A stretch of 64,000 bases of DNA from Pampus argenteus (lineage: Eukaryota > Chordata > Actinopteri > Scombriformes > Stromateidae), in assembly GCA_036937835.1 (NCBI GenBank), contig CM072881.1, positions 6,556,501 through 6,620,500 of the forward strand. Reading direction: 5' to 3'. The notes under the pieces were generated by a model, which did not search any database, was not told the DNA's origin, and saw nothing but the letters and a program-made list of their open reading frames with translations. Shown here piece by piece: positions 1-11,851 of the stretch. Each line of letters opens with the position of its first letter. Positions within the stretch are counted from its first letter, which is position 1. Made by a program: the position numbers and the translations under genes.

Positions 1-3000
1 AAAGTATTGATATGGAATAAGGGCCGTCAAACCCCAGTTATAGTAATCTGTGGGAGTGGAGATCAGTGCCCAGCTCTGCAATGATTCAGATATGTAAATC
101 AAAATAAAGCACACAGCTTTATAATTCTGCTGGAAAAAAACTGAGCATATTTCTTTTCTGTTTTAAGTCCTGAATCTACACACGTTTCTGCGTCTGGCTT
201 TGGTGGGTTGAACTACTGTTTGGACTGAGCCATCCTTCCATTTTTAAGACACTTAACTTCAGATTGTTTTCGTTGGGTCAGCCTCTCTAACAAAACTTTA
301 ACAAGCCGCCAGACATTTTTTTTTTTTTTTTTTTTTTAAATCGTCAGTCATCAGGTCTTTTATCCACACACACACATGCAAACCTAATGTTGGGCAGTAG
401 ACATCAGAAGTGCGGGCTACATCTCATTTTCCTAATGCAGTTACCTCTCATGTGGCTCGACTTACCCCACAGCATCGGTCAGTCTCTTAGAGGACTGTCT
501 TCTCTCATCACATGACTACTTGTAGCTCAGTCTCCAGTACCCCCCCCCTGCCATACACATCTACTCTCAGCTCCCCACCCACCTCCCCTCCCCTCTATCC
601 CTCCATACCCACCCAGGTCCCTCCACGGAGGGGCTTCCACCCCAGTGGAAACAGGCCTGGTCTGGTTACCCACCATGGAGATGATGGATTGACGGCTCAC
701 TTACGGGAAAGGCCGGGACCTTCAGGTAAACAAGCGCAGAGCTGTATTAAATATGGAGGAGAAAAAGAAAACATGTTCTACCTTTTTGGCTAGAATGAAG
801 GGAAAATGCAGACAGGAATGTGGTTTATACTGTGTGCATTAAAAACCTGAAGCTGACATGTTGCATTTAAAAAAAAAAGTTTCACTCAGGCCAATTCTCA
901 TCTTTAAATAAGTAAATGTGACTTTGTTATTTGTGTCCTAATTGGTTTTCCAAATTAGCGGATTACATTAAGATCGTATCTGCAACTTGTTCACTTGATG
1001 CAGCGCTTCAATCATGAATGCTACCTTTTTAGAAATAGCCTCGGATTTTTGATAGTGGTAGCTTTTTATCCTCTATCCTGCCTTCATTTTCCTCCAGTAG
1101 GCCGACTAAGCAGTGATCCATGGGAAGCCAAATCAACAAGGAAATTGGGCTAGATCTTTGCCCTCCCGAATGCAGTATAAAAGCTCATTTTGCTCATTAC
1201 CCTGCCACCAGGAACGTTCACCAACATTACTCTCCGATTGGTCTTGATGGCAGTAATTTCATCTTCTAACAATCTGATCCTGACAAATGAATTTTTTTTA
1301 CCCCCACCCCTCCAAAAAAATAAAAAAATATAAAAAAAAATTCTGCAGTGACAAAAACTGAGACGGAGGACGAAATGAGATAATTTAAGTTATCGTGTAA
1401 ATGATGATTAACCAAAAGGTCCAGCAGTCTGGGTCTTCCAAAGACAGGAAAGTCTCCGTTACCTAAAGAAAAACTGCTGTAAAGTTTTAGCCATATAAAT
1501 AAGAGGAAATTAATTAAATGCAGGGCGGGTGGTTTGGCGCCATGGAAAGAATACACAATTTAGAGTCTTGCGCCAAGAAGCCAAATGGACAAAATGAAGG
1601 TGATCAGTCATATTTTGCTGCTTTTTGACATTAAGCATATGGGGTTTTTTTTTTCTAAGAGGTCAGCTAAGCAATTTAGACAAATTGGACAAAATTGCAA
1701 AGGTAAACATAGGGAGAGGTCCCGTAATGTTTCTTTCACTCTTTTTCTTTTCCCTCAGTCTCATTTTAAGACATTATTTTGTTTAGTAAATCCCTTACCT
1801 GAATTTTCTGTGACGGTACAGTGAGACAAAACGACTCTGCCAGGGCTATCGGGGGGCAGGACTGTGTCGCAATGTTTTGACGGCACCGTCATCCACGAAG
1901 GCAACTCAAACCTGTCTGCATGTAATTCCAGTGGAGGGAGGGATAGACGTGACTGTTTAATCCAACTCGGCAAATAAATCTTTCATAGGACTTCTATTAT
2001 AATAATATTACCATTTGCAACATTCACCCATTTTGCCACATTTTACTGATTTTTACCAAATGCTGTACTTGCGACCTATATGTATGAGCATGTATGAGCA
2101 TATGTAGGATTTGCAAATTTCTGTGCAATTTTCTAGTAACAATTTGTAACTGTCACAGTTACAATCTGCAAGTAGATGACTTTTCTCAATGTTACAAGAA
2201 TACATGAGCTCTCATGTGCAATTTCTGAGTAACAATCATTCATGAAACATGATGATTCTCCCTTTGCCACAACAGAAGTCATTTGCAACCGCTGCTTACA
2301 GACACGGTAAGCAGAGCTACAGTTCGCCACAGCTGTTTATGCCATTTTTAGACATAATTTAAAAAAAAACATATTGTGAATCTTTTCTGATTGTACCAAT
2401 TGATGGTGAACCTCAGTGTCCTGTGCATTGACAAAATGAAGCTCTTCAACGTTGTAAAACATATGATGCGCAGGCTGCGGACTTGAATGAAGTTGCTAAT
2501 CCCTCTGGGATGCGTAGAAGTGGCTGCAGGGTCAGCCTCAGTGCACCACCCCGGGGTTGGCTTGTCAGCCGAGACCCAGCCAGTGCCTTTCAGCACCATG
2601 TTTCCATGTGGTACAATAATGGCAAGATGAATCATTGGCCAGAAGCGCGCACACACACACGCACACACACTCACTGAACCCATTGCTAACACCTTTTGGG
2701 TCTAGACATGCGTGCGAGGTGCTGAAAAGTGAGAACGGGCTGCAAGGTGATTGGTCATCCAGACCACAGAAATGAGGTTTACACAGGGAAAGTAACAAAT
2801 ACACGTTGCTAAGACACTGACAGGAAACCTGCTGTTGCTTTTCTATTCTTTCACATGTCTTTTCTCTTTTTTTTTGTTTTTTTCCTCCCCTTCTTTGGAA
2901 CCTGCTGAATTTCCTGGGTTAGTCTTCACTTCCTTTCGACAGCTTCATTGAGGCAACAGTTTGCATCTGACAGGTTTTTATGTCACCTTATTAGCTTAAA

Positions 3001-4150
3001 GTATCGTATTAAAATGACGATTGGGCCCACACATTTAGGAAGACAGTGTAGAAATAAAACATTAACCGTCCCTTTAAGTGCGGAGACTCTGTTCAATTCG
3101 TTGTCATCTATTTATCTAATGACTCCTTCATGGTTTAGACAGTGGGCTAGATTCTGTCCACTCCTGTATGCCTAAAAAAGCACTGGGCTGCCATAACCCT
3201 AATCACCTAATTGCCCTGCCCTGCCTCATTAGAAAACAAGCCTAACTGGAAAATCGCCTTAAGTGGCTTAAATTAATGAGACCTTCACATTGGACGCTGA
3301 GTCATCAGAGACTTGAGTCAGGGCGACGTCACCACAAAGGAAACGGCTGCTCCATAAACTGTCAATGGGTATTTAGGAAGGAGTGGAGAGGTTGACGCTG
3401 ACCTCCTGACCATCATTATACGTGTCATACTATTATATGCGATTGTTGCGATGTTACCATGTACCGTACGGGTTTTAATTGGCTCCGAGGGTACTTTAAA
3501 GCAGCAGTAGCTTTTTTTTGAAATATCTACTAGCCAACCTGAAACTGATACGGAAGAAGTTGTCAAAAACACGCGGCGGGATGTAATTGAACTTGACGGT
3601 GAATGCCATCCAAATAGAGAAGATGACTGCAGCGATGACCCCATTATTTTCCCCCCAGCAGCCACTGAGCTTCACAGACCTCATAACTCACCAGGGCTGA
3701 GGTCAGGGTGTGATGACTTCATTATGTTCGCTCCTATGGCGCTGCATTCCTACCTGTTGCCCTTTGATCCCCCGGCATGCTGTGTGGAGGGTGGGCTATT
3801 TGGTGCAGAGGAGACAGACATATTCCGAGTTAAAACGAGCTGTAAAATATCAACACTGTCAAGATCGCTCTGGGATAACGGAGTGAGCGGAAGGTCGGTC
3901 TACGCATTTGGCATTTTATTGCCTCATTTTCATTTCCAGTTTCCCAGCTCTCCATCCTTGCTCACATTTGTCTTGATCGGAAATACTGGCACATGTACTT
4001 ATCAGCTCCATGCATGTATACATTTCATTCATCCTGATAAAAGTGTCGGGGTATCCTGAGAAGCCATGGGATGCGTTCATAAGAGATATGAGATGACAAG
4101 GGAACGATTTAGGTAATGTGAGAGCTTCCATTCCAACAATACAAGACTTT
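1..4150. other. Gene-free stretch, mostly unique-looking sequence
   Basis: No open frame here resembles a known protein. The stretch holds a poly-T run (316-337), a TATA-like box at 1176-1183 with nothing convincing downstream, an exon-like block listed separately (617-725), and a short (CA)n near 2650. Around 3180-3290 there are several TAAT-type cores and a CCTGCC tandem, which would suit a conserved non-coding element, but conservation cannot be judged from one sequence. A minus-strand open frame at 3496-3684 has a hydrophobic stretch and is discussed as a weak finding. Confidence 0.6.
617..725 (+). other. Exon-like block of unknown function (candidate only)
   Basis: I do not recognise a gene. 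A long pyrimidine-rich tract (about 565-614) ends in ACCCAG at 611-616. An open reading frame then continues for 36 codons to CTTCAG, followed by GTAAAC at 726-731. This is the arrangement of an internal exon with a good acceptor and a plausible donor (109 bp, phase 0 in, phase 1 out). The predicted peptide is rich in Pro, Gly, Arg and His and contains GFHPSGNRPGLVTHHGDDG. No flanking partner exon is evident within the window, so it could equally be chance. RNA evidence or conservation would decide. Confidence 0.2.
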
Positions 4151-4184
4151 GATATATTTGATATAATTACTGTTAACTAAGGAG

Positions 4185-4285
4185 CGGGGGTTAGCTTAGC
4201 TTTGCAAAAAGACTGGAACCAGGGGGGAAACGGCTAGCCTTGCTCTGTCCATAGTTAAAAAGTATGTCCTCCAGCACCCGTCTAG
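4185..4285 (+). repeat. Fragment of a dispersed fish repeat (TTAGCTTAGC type)
   Basis: The block contains GTTAGCTTAGC, then AAAAGACTGGAACCAGGGGG, then GCTAGCCTTGCTCTGTCC. From memory this order of motifs marks a very common short repeat in percomorph genomes (kaiju-like runs of TTAGC, AAGACTGGAA and CTCTGTCC). It has no coding capacity. The exact family name is not claimed. The copy is short and diverged, so it is probably old. Confidence 0.55.
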
Positions 4286-4858
4286 CACAAGATGTGATTA
4301 TGTAAACATGATGAGTTGTAGTTTTAAGGGTAAAATGCTACCGTTGGTCAAGAAATCATGTCGCACTGCAAAACGACAGAATGTGTATGTAATGAACAGA
4401 CAGGCTAACTGTGTGAATATATCAGTCTGCTGTTGGCTGTCATTCTTTTCTCTGCAGTCTCTCTTCTTTCTCTCGTCGTCGTAAAAACATTTGCTGTTCC
4501 TTTCCCCCCTCCGCCTCTGCCATCTTCTGTGGGAGACTGAGGTGTTGATAGGCAAGAAATGATGGTTCTACTGATTCCTTATTTTGGCAAACTCATCACT
4601 CCAACCTCAGTCTATAGCCCCGGGTGATAAAACTGCAGCCAGACCGTATGGCAGATTGAGTTATACAAATGTGTATTCAAGGTAGACATGCCCTGCAGCC
4701 GTGAACAATCCGGCTGCTTGTATAGAATCACAGCAAAGTTGGCAAGCAAAAGGAAAGCAGCTCTGTAATAATAGGGTCTAAAATATTTAGAGCTGAAACG
4801 AATCCGCAGCCTGTGGTTGTCTGAAGCAAAAAATCAGCATGGATATACAGATGGGTGA

Positions 4859-5155
4859 TAAATTAAAGGAAAAACCTGGATAAATGAGTGGAGAATGCAG
4901 ACGCTTCCACACAGGTGCACTGCGTGGTGTAATTAAGCAATTAGCAGCACCAGTTGATTCTGAATTTGTATCAAGTGAAGAAGAAAAGCAAAGTGACTTT
5001 AAAAGAGGGTTCATCGTATTAGACGGCCTTCACAGTCACCAGATCTCAACCCTACTGAACACATATGGCAGATTCAGAGTAGAATATATCAAGATGCATT
5101 GAAGCTGTTCTGGTGGGATGTGGCGGTACAATACCTACTAAGACAATGAATGTTT
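4859..5155 (+). mobile_element. Internally deleted Tc1-family DNA transposon
   Basis: The left part begins with AAATTAAAGGAAAAACC and includes GTGCACTGCGTGGTGTAATT. The right part encodes the C-terminus of a Tc1 transposase. I infer that about a kilobase between them has been lost, because the N-terminal SDFKRGFIV motif at about 4990-5018 runs almost directly into the C-terminal SPDLNPTEHIW motif. It is a dead, non-autonomous copy. The outer limits are approximate, because no clear terminal inverted repeats or TA duplication could be fixed. Confidence 0.7.
5033..5149 (+). pseudogene. Tc1-type transposase, C-terminal fragment
   Basis: Reading from 5033 to the stop at 5147-5149 gives a 38-residue open fragment starting QSPDLNPTEHIWQI. 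In Tc1/mariner transposases this motif carries the last acidic residue of the DDE/D catalytic triad (the Glu before HIW), and that residue is retained. It is followed by a short tail ending in YLLRQ, as expected for the C-terminus. The first two catalytic aspartates are missing because of the internal deletion, so no activity is possible. The HTH-side remnant lies just upstream in the same element. Confidence 0.7.
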
Positions 5156-5159
5156 TTAT

Positions 5160-6337
5160 CGTATTTGTCTTGCATCCGTATCTGTAAATTAGAAAGAAAT
5201 CATGAGCCTGAGCTTCAGTTAGGCTAACCGGCAGATTTACTGTAGATGTTTTTCATTTGAGATCAAAAGCTCTTGGCCTCTAATATCGGTCTGTTGCTTT
5301 TGTTAACCTTTTGACCTCTTCACAGGAATACTGCTTTATGTTTCCAACCGTGGGAACCCCCCCACCGTTTCCAGAATAATGAAGATGTGACATGGTGACT
5401 AAGAAAAGAAAAAAAGAAAAAGATTTCTTTTTCACAAATTGTTCATTTGTTTGACACTTTTAGTTTCACTTTTAGTTTTAAACCTCTAAAATACACGTTT
5501 ACCGCCACAGATTTCGAATCGCTTTGCTGCTTCATTCCTTCACAATTTCACAAGTAGACTTTCATCTCATTTTAAGATGTCATAAGCCAAAAATGTGTCC
5601 CTGCCTCTTGTGCATGTTTGTAGAATAAACATTCAACTGCAGCTGTATATCCAGTAACACAACGTTATCCGTGTGCCTCCTGAATTGAACAGCGGTCAGT
5701 CTGACTCGTAGTACTCTTGCAATATCGTGAGATTGATCAGTTGTGACTACAGATGACGCCACCTTCATCCCTGTCTCCAACGGCTCGTACGCTTGTTCCT
5801 CCTTCTCTGTGTCTCTCATGCATATCCATTTCCCTCATTCCAGCCAGTGTCTCCATCACTGCCTGTCCAGACAGACAAAAGCAATTCAGGTATCCCTTGT
5901 TTGATTTGGGTCAAGGCCTCCCAAAACTAATACCTGTAAGCCTTATAATATGGTAATTTGTAGCGGCTGGGGTAAGGAACGTGGATTTATCAATAACGGG
6001 GCTAACCGGGCTCATATTGAGCTTAGATTTGGTTTTGGAGGGAGACGAGGGGCGCACTGCGGGGTTAGGTGAAACAGAGGTTATTCAATAAGGGGGTGGT
6101 TGTTATTCTAAAAGGGAACCAGGGGAACTTATAGGCTGTCAGTGAGCAGGCACTGACAGCCTTGTAGACTGACACTCCGTGTCTCTCCCATGGGGGAAAT
6201 GGGTAGACGACATGCATGTGCATACATACATGTGTATATGAACACATAGATATTCACAGTGAAGCACACGGAGGTTTATAAAAGTCTGCATCGGTCCTGT
6301 AGGTACTGTAGTTCTTTTGTGGATGCTCTGCAACAGC

Positions 6338-6374
<37 letters not shown>

Positions 6375-6800
6375 CTTGTAAGAGTGGTCACCAGATTAGA
6401 CATAAATAACAAGGTCAGGTGGGATGGACACAGCTCAGAATAGGTTCTAATAGGGTAGTGATAACAATTTTATATGACAGAGGACAAAATGCAAATAAGA
6501 CATAAGCACTATATAGCTTTTTACTATTTATTCTGGCGATTGGGCTGGTTTAAAAAAACAAAACAAACAAAAAAACACTTGCTGACCTAAAATGCAGCTT
6601 TTGAGCAAAGACGATGTCCACAGCAGGGGTTTCATTAGCTCGTTTCATTTACCTCGACCACATTAAAACGGCTAAATGGGTAATTCTCCTCCTACTGGGC
6701 GAGCACAGTTAGTTAGTTAAGTTAACTTGCTAATGAGCAGTTGAGCATGAAAGTACAGCTGAGTTTGAAGTTTTCCAGGTCGTCAACCAAAGTATTTTGA
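5160..6800. other. Gene-free stretch
   Basis: Nothing coding is supported. It holds a poly-A-rich run near 5400-5425 and a compound (TG)n(TA)n microsatellite (6342-6374). The remainder is low-complexity AT-rich sequence without recognisable repeat family signatures. Confidence 0.6.
6342..6374. repeat. Compound (TG)n(TA)n microsatellite
   Basis: Uninterrupted TG dinucleotides pass directly into AT dinucleotides. This is a typical slippage-prone locus. Confidence 0.95.
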
Positions 6801-6804
6801 GAAG

Positions 6805-7065
6805 TTTCAATTTTGACCTGATGATGATGCTACATGATGTTTATTACGAAAATATCCCGACGGAGACGTGAATGTTCCATTGAATAGACATTTCCCTAAA
6901 ACCCAATAATGCCAACCACATGGCGGTGGTGACTTCGGTCAATAGGCTTCATCTTCTGGGCAGCATAAAGATCTGTCGAAAGTTTCACGACAATTAACTT
7001 AATAGTTGTTGAGATGTTTCAGTCTGGAACAAAAGTGGTGGAGTGACCAAACCGACAGGCTGTCA
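6805..7065 (+). repeat. Dispersed fish repeat, copy 1 (GTTGTTGAGAT type)
   Basis: Motifs in order are TTTGACCTGATGATGATGC, ACGTGAATGTTCC, ATGGCGGTGGTGACTTCGGT, GCTTCATCTTCTGGG, TAATAGTTGTTGAGATGTTT and CAGTCTGGAACAAAAGTGG. From memory this string characterises an abundant, internally repetitive percomorph repeat. A second copy lies in the opposite orientation at 37375-37585. It is non-coding, and its class (MITE-like or otherwise) is not resolved here. Confidence 0.6.
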
Positions 7066-7260
7066 TCTCCGGAGCTGTGTCGCTTGCATGGCTCACAATG
7101 AGCCGTATCCAGAAACACAAAACTGTAGCAACTTTCTCGTGTCTTTATTAGCTTAGAGAGAATACAACTTTCTGCCAGACTGAGAAAGAAAACAATCTAG
7201 CTGTGGTTCGGCTTGGTTTCTACAGTTAGACTACTAGACAACAAGCAAATGCGTGTGCGT

Positions 7261-7288
7261 GCACACACACACACACACACACACACAC
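7261..7288. repeat. (CA)n microsatellite
   Basis: Uninterrupted CA dinucleotides, 14 units. Confidence 0.95.
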
Positions 7289-8489
7289 TGACGTAAGTAA
7301 ACAAAAGGAATTTATTAAGTCTCCTACCCACTGTCTTTGCATCATACCTGGGTCCTGAGCCAGAGGAGTGCTGTATAATGAGCTGCAGAGATGAAAGCAG
7401 CTCTGCAGGCAGCGGGAGGCTGACTTCTTTACACTGTGAAGTGTTTTTGGCCCACACTATCTTCTTTCCAATCTCTGCGGACAAAACAGGAGCAGACCTG
7501 GCAGATGGTTGTGATAAGATAAAAACCACCTCCACCGAGAATGGATGCACGAGCACATACTGACAAATCTGTAGCCGTTTACCGGGACACAGATTTTTCA
7601 TCATTGCATTTAAATGCCCGAACACTGCTACATTTAAAAACCAGTCTGCAATTTTTTTATTTTTTTTTTTAAGTTTGCCTTACAAATGCGGTCATTGTAA
7701 AGGTCCATTATAGAGGTCTTCATGTTAGCTGTACATGAATTATGTGGAAATACTGAGTTTTACTTGTTCTATTCAGCTGTCATGAGCTATAAAGAACTGC
7801 TTTCTAGTTCAGAGACACCCGAGATTTATGTTGGTTAGTTCATTGAATTATTATTATTATTTTTATTTTTTTATATATAGGCTTTAAAGTCCCATCCATG
7901 CATCATGACACCTATTACCTACACCTACTGTGAGACCTGCAAAACACTGACATATGCTCTTCGAACCTGGTTTTGACTGTGGTTGTACAGTAAATTAGCG
8001 CCAATGTGGCCACACTGTTAATCACCTCCATCCCCAGCCTTCTCACAGTTTGTTAATACTGGATCCCTGAGATTACCTAAACCTAATGGACTCATTAATT
8101 ATACACTCTTACTGTGTTTTTAATTAGTCATCTGTTCATTTAGCAAATCAGTGGTGTTATTTTTTTTTAGTTTTTTTTTTTGTAGCCAGGAGCTCCGTGT
8201 TATGTAGCGTTACTCATAACAGCTGCTCAGTGGCCAGCTTGAAAGAGAGAATAAATGATGTGTTGGGCACTGGAGCAACTGGAGCTGCGAAAAAAAAAAA
8301 GAAAAAAAGTGTGTGTGTGGGTGTGTGTCTGCTTTGTTTCTAAGTTATTTGTTTTTGGTTGAGTTGTCTTAGAAATGGTAGTGTTCATTGTCTGACTTAC
8401 AGTGCATGACAGTGTTTGTGAGCCAAGCGCTGTTAAATTGATTGTTTATCTCAAAATGAGGGCTCAGAAATGTGTCTAGAGGTACATAT

Positions 8490-8491
<2 letters not shown>

Positions 8492-8566
<75 letters not shown>
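8492..8566. repeat. (TG)n microsatellite, about 37 units
   Basis: Perfect TG repeat of about 75 bp, the longest TG array in the window. It is a strong candidate for length polymorphism and Z-DNA formation. Confidence 0.97.
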
Positions 8567-8567
<1 letters not shown>

Positions 8568-10049
8568 TTTAGGCATCTCCAGGCAAACAGCAGCTCCCAG
8601 ATCTATAGAGAAGGCGCTAGTCGCCACTCGGCAGTACTAAAGAGTGATTTGTGAGGTTGTTCCCATCAAGCGAGTCTTGCCTCAGCACAAGTGGGAATGT
8701 TTTTCTAATTTGTGTATTTTCTAAGGCAGGAACCAAAGCGCCCGTGTGTGTGTTAATTAGTGGCTGCAAAGTACTTCATGATGTAGCGTGGCTCATCGGC
8801 GTTGCATCGTAGCAAAGTGTCAGAGGCCTGTGTGTGACCGCTGCCGTTGCTACTGCTGTTTCCCCACTCAGGTTCTTGCTTATTTCATTTCTGCATTGTA
8901 ATGGGAGTCAGATGCGATGGTGTTTACAACAGGCCTGAATCAGTCACATGCTGTCTAATTAGCTGCAAATGGGCGAAGAGCGGATATTTTTCCTCTGTGT
9001 AGTCACGAGTGGCGGATCAGACCTTATACCGACTCCACAGCATTATTGTCTACATGAAAAGTGCCTGAAAAGTGTTAAGAGAGGTTGCATTTAAAGTTCA
9101 GGAACGAAAAATATGCTTCGAAACAAAAGAGAAAGATGTATAAAGAAGTTTAAAATGGTGCAGGAGTTTTCTAGCGGCAGCGAACCATGATCGTTGGACT
9201 ATTCACAAACTCTCCAAAATCCGTAATATAACTGTAATGTCCAAATCTCCTCCATTATTCACTAGTTATCATTTTTATTCAAGTTTAGTGTTATCAACAA
9301 ACTATAAATAAAATAAATGAGCAGATATAAATAAATATCCCCACTTTCCAGCAGTCAGTTTAAAAGTCCAACTTCTTCTTGGCAGAAGTTATCACCATTT
9401 ATTTAAATAACTAACCCCTCCGCCTTGGAGATGGAATCTGATTGGTTCGTTTTAATGTCACTCCAGATCATAGCTTTGTTGTTTTTTTTCAATAAAGACT
9501 AATTGTAGTGAGGAAGTGTAGTTAGGAAGATTTATTGTGACTTTGAAACATTTATATTTTATGGTAAGTGACTGAAAGATCTAAATATAAAATGAGGAGA
9601 TTATTTGATTTATTTTAGGCCTCAGAGGTCCCTGACGGTTCCCTACTTCTTAGTTACCAATGAGTGGAAGCATACAGTAGAAATAATACCAAGTGTATCT
9701 GATTGGTATACTACAGAGGAGCATATGAGGATACATTTCTGTCAACCTGCAGGTAACACACAAAGTTGCACACTCTGTAACGTCTTGTAGGCAGGTGTGT
9801 TGGATTAGAAACTGTTACTCTGAAATAGTTCGTGTTTTGTGAGTAGTGAAGTCAGTGGAGCCGGCATGAGTCGAGGGACATCCAGCTTTGGATGACGTAA
9901 TAGGCGAGTGAACGTTTTGTACAACTAAAATATAGTAATAAAATGCATTCCCTCTTCTAGTAGTTCTACATCGATGGTTGGACGCATAAAAAGGAGCGTC
10001 CTGGCTCCTGTTGATGCAGATACAAACATAGGAAAAAGTACAGCGGAAT

Positions 10050-10240
10050 AAATGCAGCTCCATCAGCTTCTTTTTAATCACCGACAGTTGTTTCGACAAG
10101 CTGTCTTCATCGTGGTATCTGCTGTACAAACATTTGCACTGATTTTTAGAGAGCATTAGTCCACATGGGTGTGGCTAACATGAGTCACATGTTCAGATAA
10201 TGCGCTCCAGGTCCATTCCCTGTTACAACAGATAATCACT
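10050..10240 (-). repeat. Left terminal copy (PLTR-like), inverted
   Basis: The reverse complement of this block aligns by eye with 11852-12056, including GATGAAGACAGCTTGTCG, CCACACCCATGTG and AGTGATTATCTGTTG. The copies differ at many positions, so they are old. Here the hammerhead-like core is altered (ACGATGA instead of CTGATGA). Confidence 0.7.
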
Positions 10241-10262
10241 GCAAGCTCTCCGGACAGAATGC

Positions 10263-10286
10263 ATAATAATAATAATAATAATAATA
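10263..10286. repeat. (TAA)n microsatellite
   Basis: Trinucleotide ATA/TAA run immediately inside the left Penelope terminal copy. Confidence 0.9.
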
Positions 10287-10831
10287 CATCAGACCGAGAA
10301 AACACAATAAAGACATCAATCTTGTCAACATCATAGTGTAAATGCAGAAAATAGTCCATCAGAAGAATGAGACGGAGATATGGAGATCCTAAAGAGAATG
10401 TCCAACTAATTTAGACAAAACCTTTTTAAATCAAACTCAACATTTAACACGCATGGAGTCTTAAACGATGGATCCAGAAAGCCTCTCACAGATTACCACC
10501 TCTTAATGTGGTCATAGGATGGTTCTTCTCCAGAAAAGAGGGCTGCAGGGGGAGAAGTTTGGCTACCACAGTGGATACTACTACTCTGTTCATATGATGC
10601 ATATTTTAAATTCTCTGTTTTCAGGTCTCTGGATGCACTAATGCTGACTGTTTAGGATCGGATGCACAGTGTTAATGATATAGTTACCCACACTCGTACA
10701 CTCATTGTGTTTATTCCTCCTAACAACCGCAATGCTTCAGTGTAAACATATTGTAGTCTGGCTGTGCAGAAGGCTGGAGGTGTTGTTCTTAAACAAGGCA
10801 AATCATTTCATAGCAGAAAGAGGGAGATCTT

Positions 10832-10912
10832 GAATCAGACAAATCAATTATAATCAAGCCAGCAGACAAGGGAGGGGCTACTGTCATTTTAAATAGATTT
10901 GATTACATAAAG
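10832..10912 (+). pseudogene. Penelope-like reverse transcriptase, N-terminal fragment
   Basis: The frame starting at 10832 reads ESDKSIIIKPADKGGATVIL and continues NRFDYIK. The I-I-K-P-A-D-K-G-G-A motif lies at the entry to the RT domain of Penelope-like elements and is highly characteristic. A shifted frame directly downstream reads LSDETS, which also fits the family. After about 10960 the plus-strand similarity is lost, and the catalytic YxDD core is not visible, so most of the RT has been deleted or has decayed beyond recognition. In life the enzyme would prime reverse transcription at DNA ends or nicks. Confidence 0.75.
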
Positions 10913-11239
10913 TATAAAACGGTTATCGGATGAAACTTCTTGAACACCCTCCTGGACGTTGCGTTGATACAGCCATTGGATATTTTGCGTCTTTGTCATT
11001 TTGTTATCACTAAATTCTTGCTCTGAATACTCAGTATGGGTTTTGTTTCCGATCGTTCCCGATTTCTGATGTTTCTGAAATTTTCTAGACTTCTGGATCA
11101 CATGACAATAAAAGCATACAGCCAACTCTGTAGAATCAAGAGAATATGTCGATATGTCTGAGAAATAACTTTCCTTCAAGGGGTTAGATAAAAAAAGAAA
11201 AATAAAAAAAAAAGCAAATTGATTCTGACTGATCCAGAC

Positions 11240-11650
11240 TTGTTCAAGTTAATTTGAAAGGGAAAAACTTTTACCACACAATATACAAACACACTGGTAT
11301 ATTCTACAATCAGACCCCACCCTTGATGTCTTTAAAGACCCGCCTTTGACACAACCTACATTGACTTGTAACCACTGTAACTATACCTACCGCTGCCCCT
11401 CTTTCAGACATCCCATTCCTATTGAGGGAATAATTACTTGTCACACTGAGCCGTTATATATATCTAATCACATGTCCTTGCGGTGAAGCTTATGTGGGAA
11501 AAAAACAGACGGGGAATTAAAAACACATATTTCAGAACAGCATGGTAATATCCGCTGTGATAACAAAACGTCTCCCCCTTTGCAGCCTACTTTCTGGAGA
11601 AGAACCATCCTACAGCCTCATTAAGGTTTATAGGGTGAAAAAGTCACCCG
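11240..11650 (+). pseudogene. Penelope-like C-terminus with GIY-YIG endonuclease remnant
   Basis: The frame at 11455-11502 reads YIYLITCPCGEAYVGK, the GIY-YIG-type endonuclease signature of Penelope-like elements, with the CPCG turn intact. Just upstream, a frame-shifted stretch reads THWYILQSDPTLDVFKDPPL and then a Cys-His block (CNHCNYTYRCPSFRHP), both typical of the linker in this family. Downstream, HISEQHGNIRCDN and then YFLEKNHPTASLRF continue the domain in shifted frames. At least two frameshifts separate these pieces, so this is a pseudogene. The endonuclease would nick target DNA during retrotransposition. Confidence 0.8.
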
Positions 11651-11851
11651 ACCAAGAAGAGGTGGTAATCTGGATATCCTGTCGCTTCAGTGCGAATGTG
11701 TTAAACGTTGAGTTGTTTTCTCTAAAGCGCGAGGAAAATCTCCAGTTCTTTCTTCTAATGCACGAGATTGATGCATCGCAGCATTTTTTTTTACTTTCTT
11801 GTGTTTTCTTGCTCTGGTGTATTATTGTGTACCCCCATCTTGAGAGTTCGT

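Larger units (their letters stand above)
7070..10040. other. Gene-free stretch with large microsatellites
   Basis: The open frames here are unconvincing; the longest one, on the minus strand at 7197-7625, reads through a (CA)n tract. It contains (CA)n at 7261-7288, a short TG tract near 8311-8328, and a 75-bp (TG)n at 8492-8566. A segment at about 8030-8160 is rich in ATTA and TTAAT cores without simple repetition and could be a conserved non-coding element, but this is only a guess. Confidence 0.6.

Noticed and set aside
7197..7625. 142-residue minus-strand open frame
   Set aside because: Contains a Val-Cys run from a CA array and no recognisable motif; the rest looks random.
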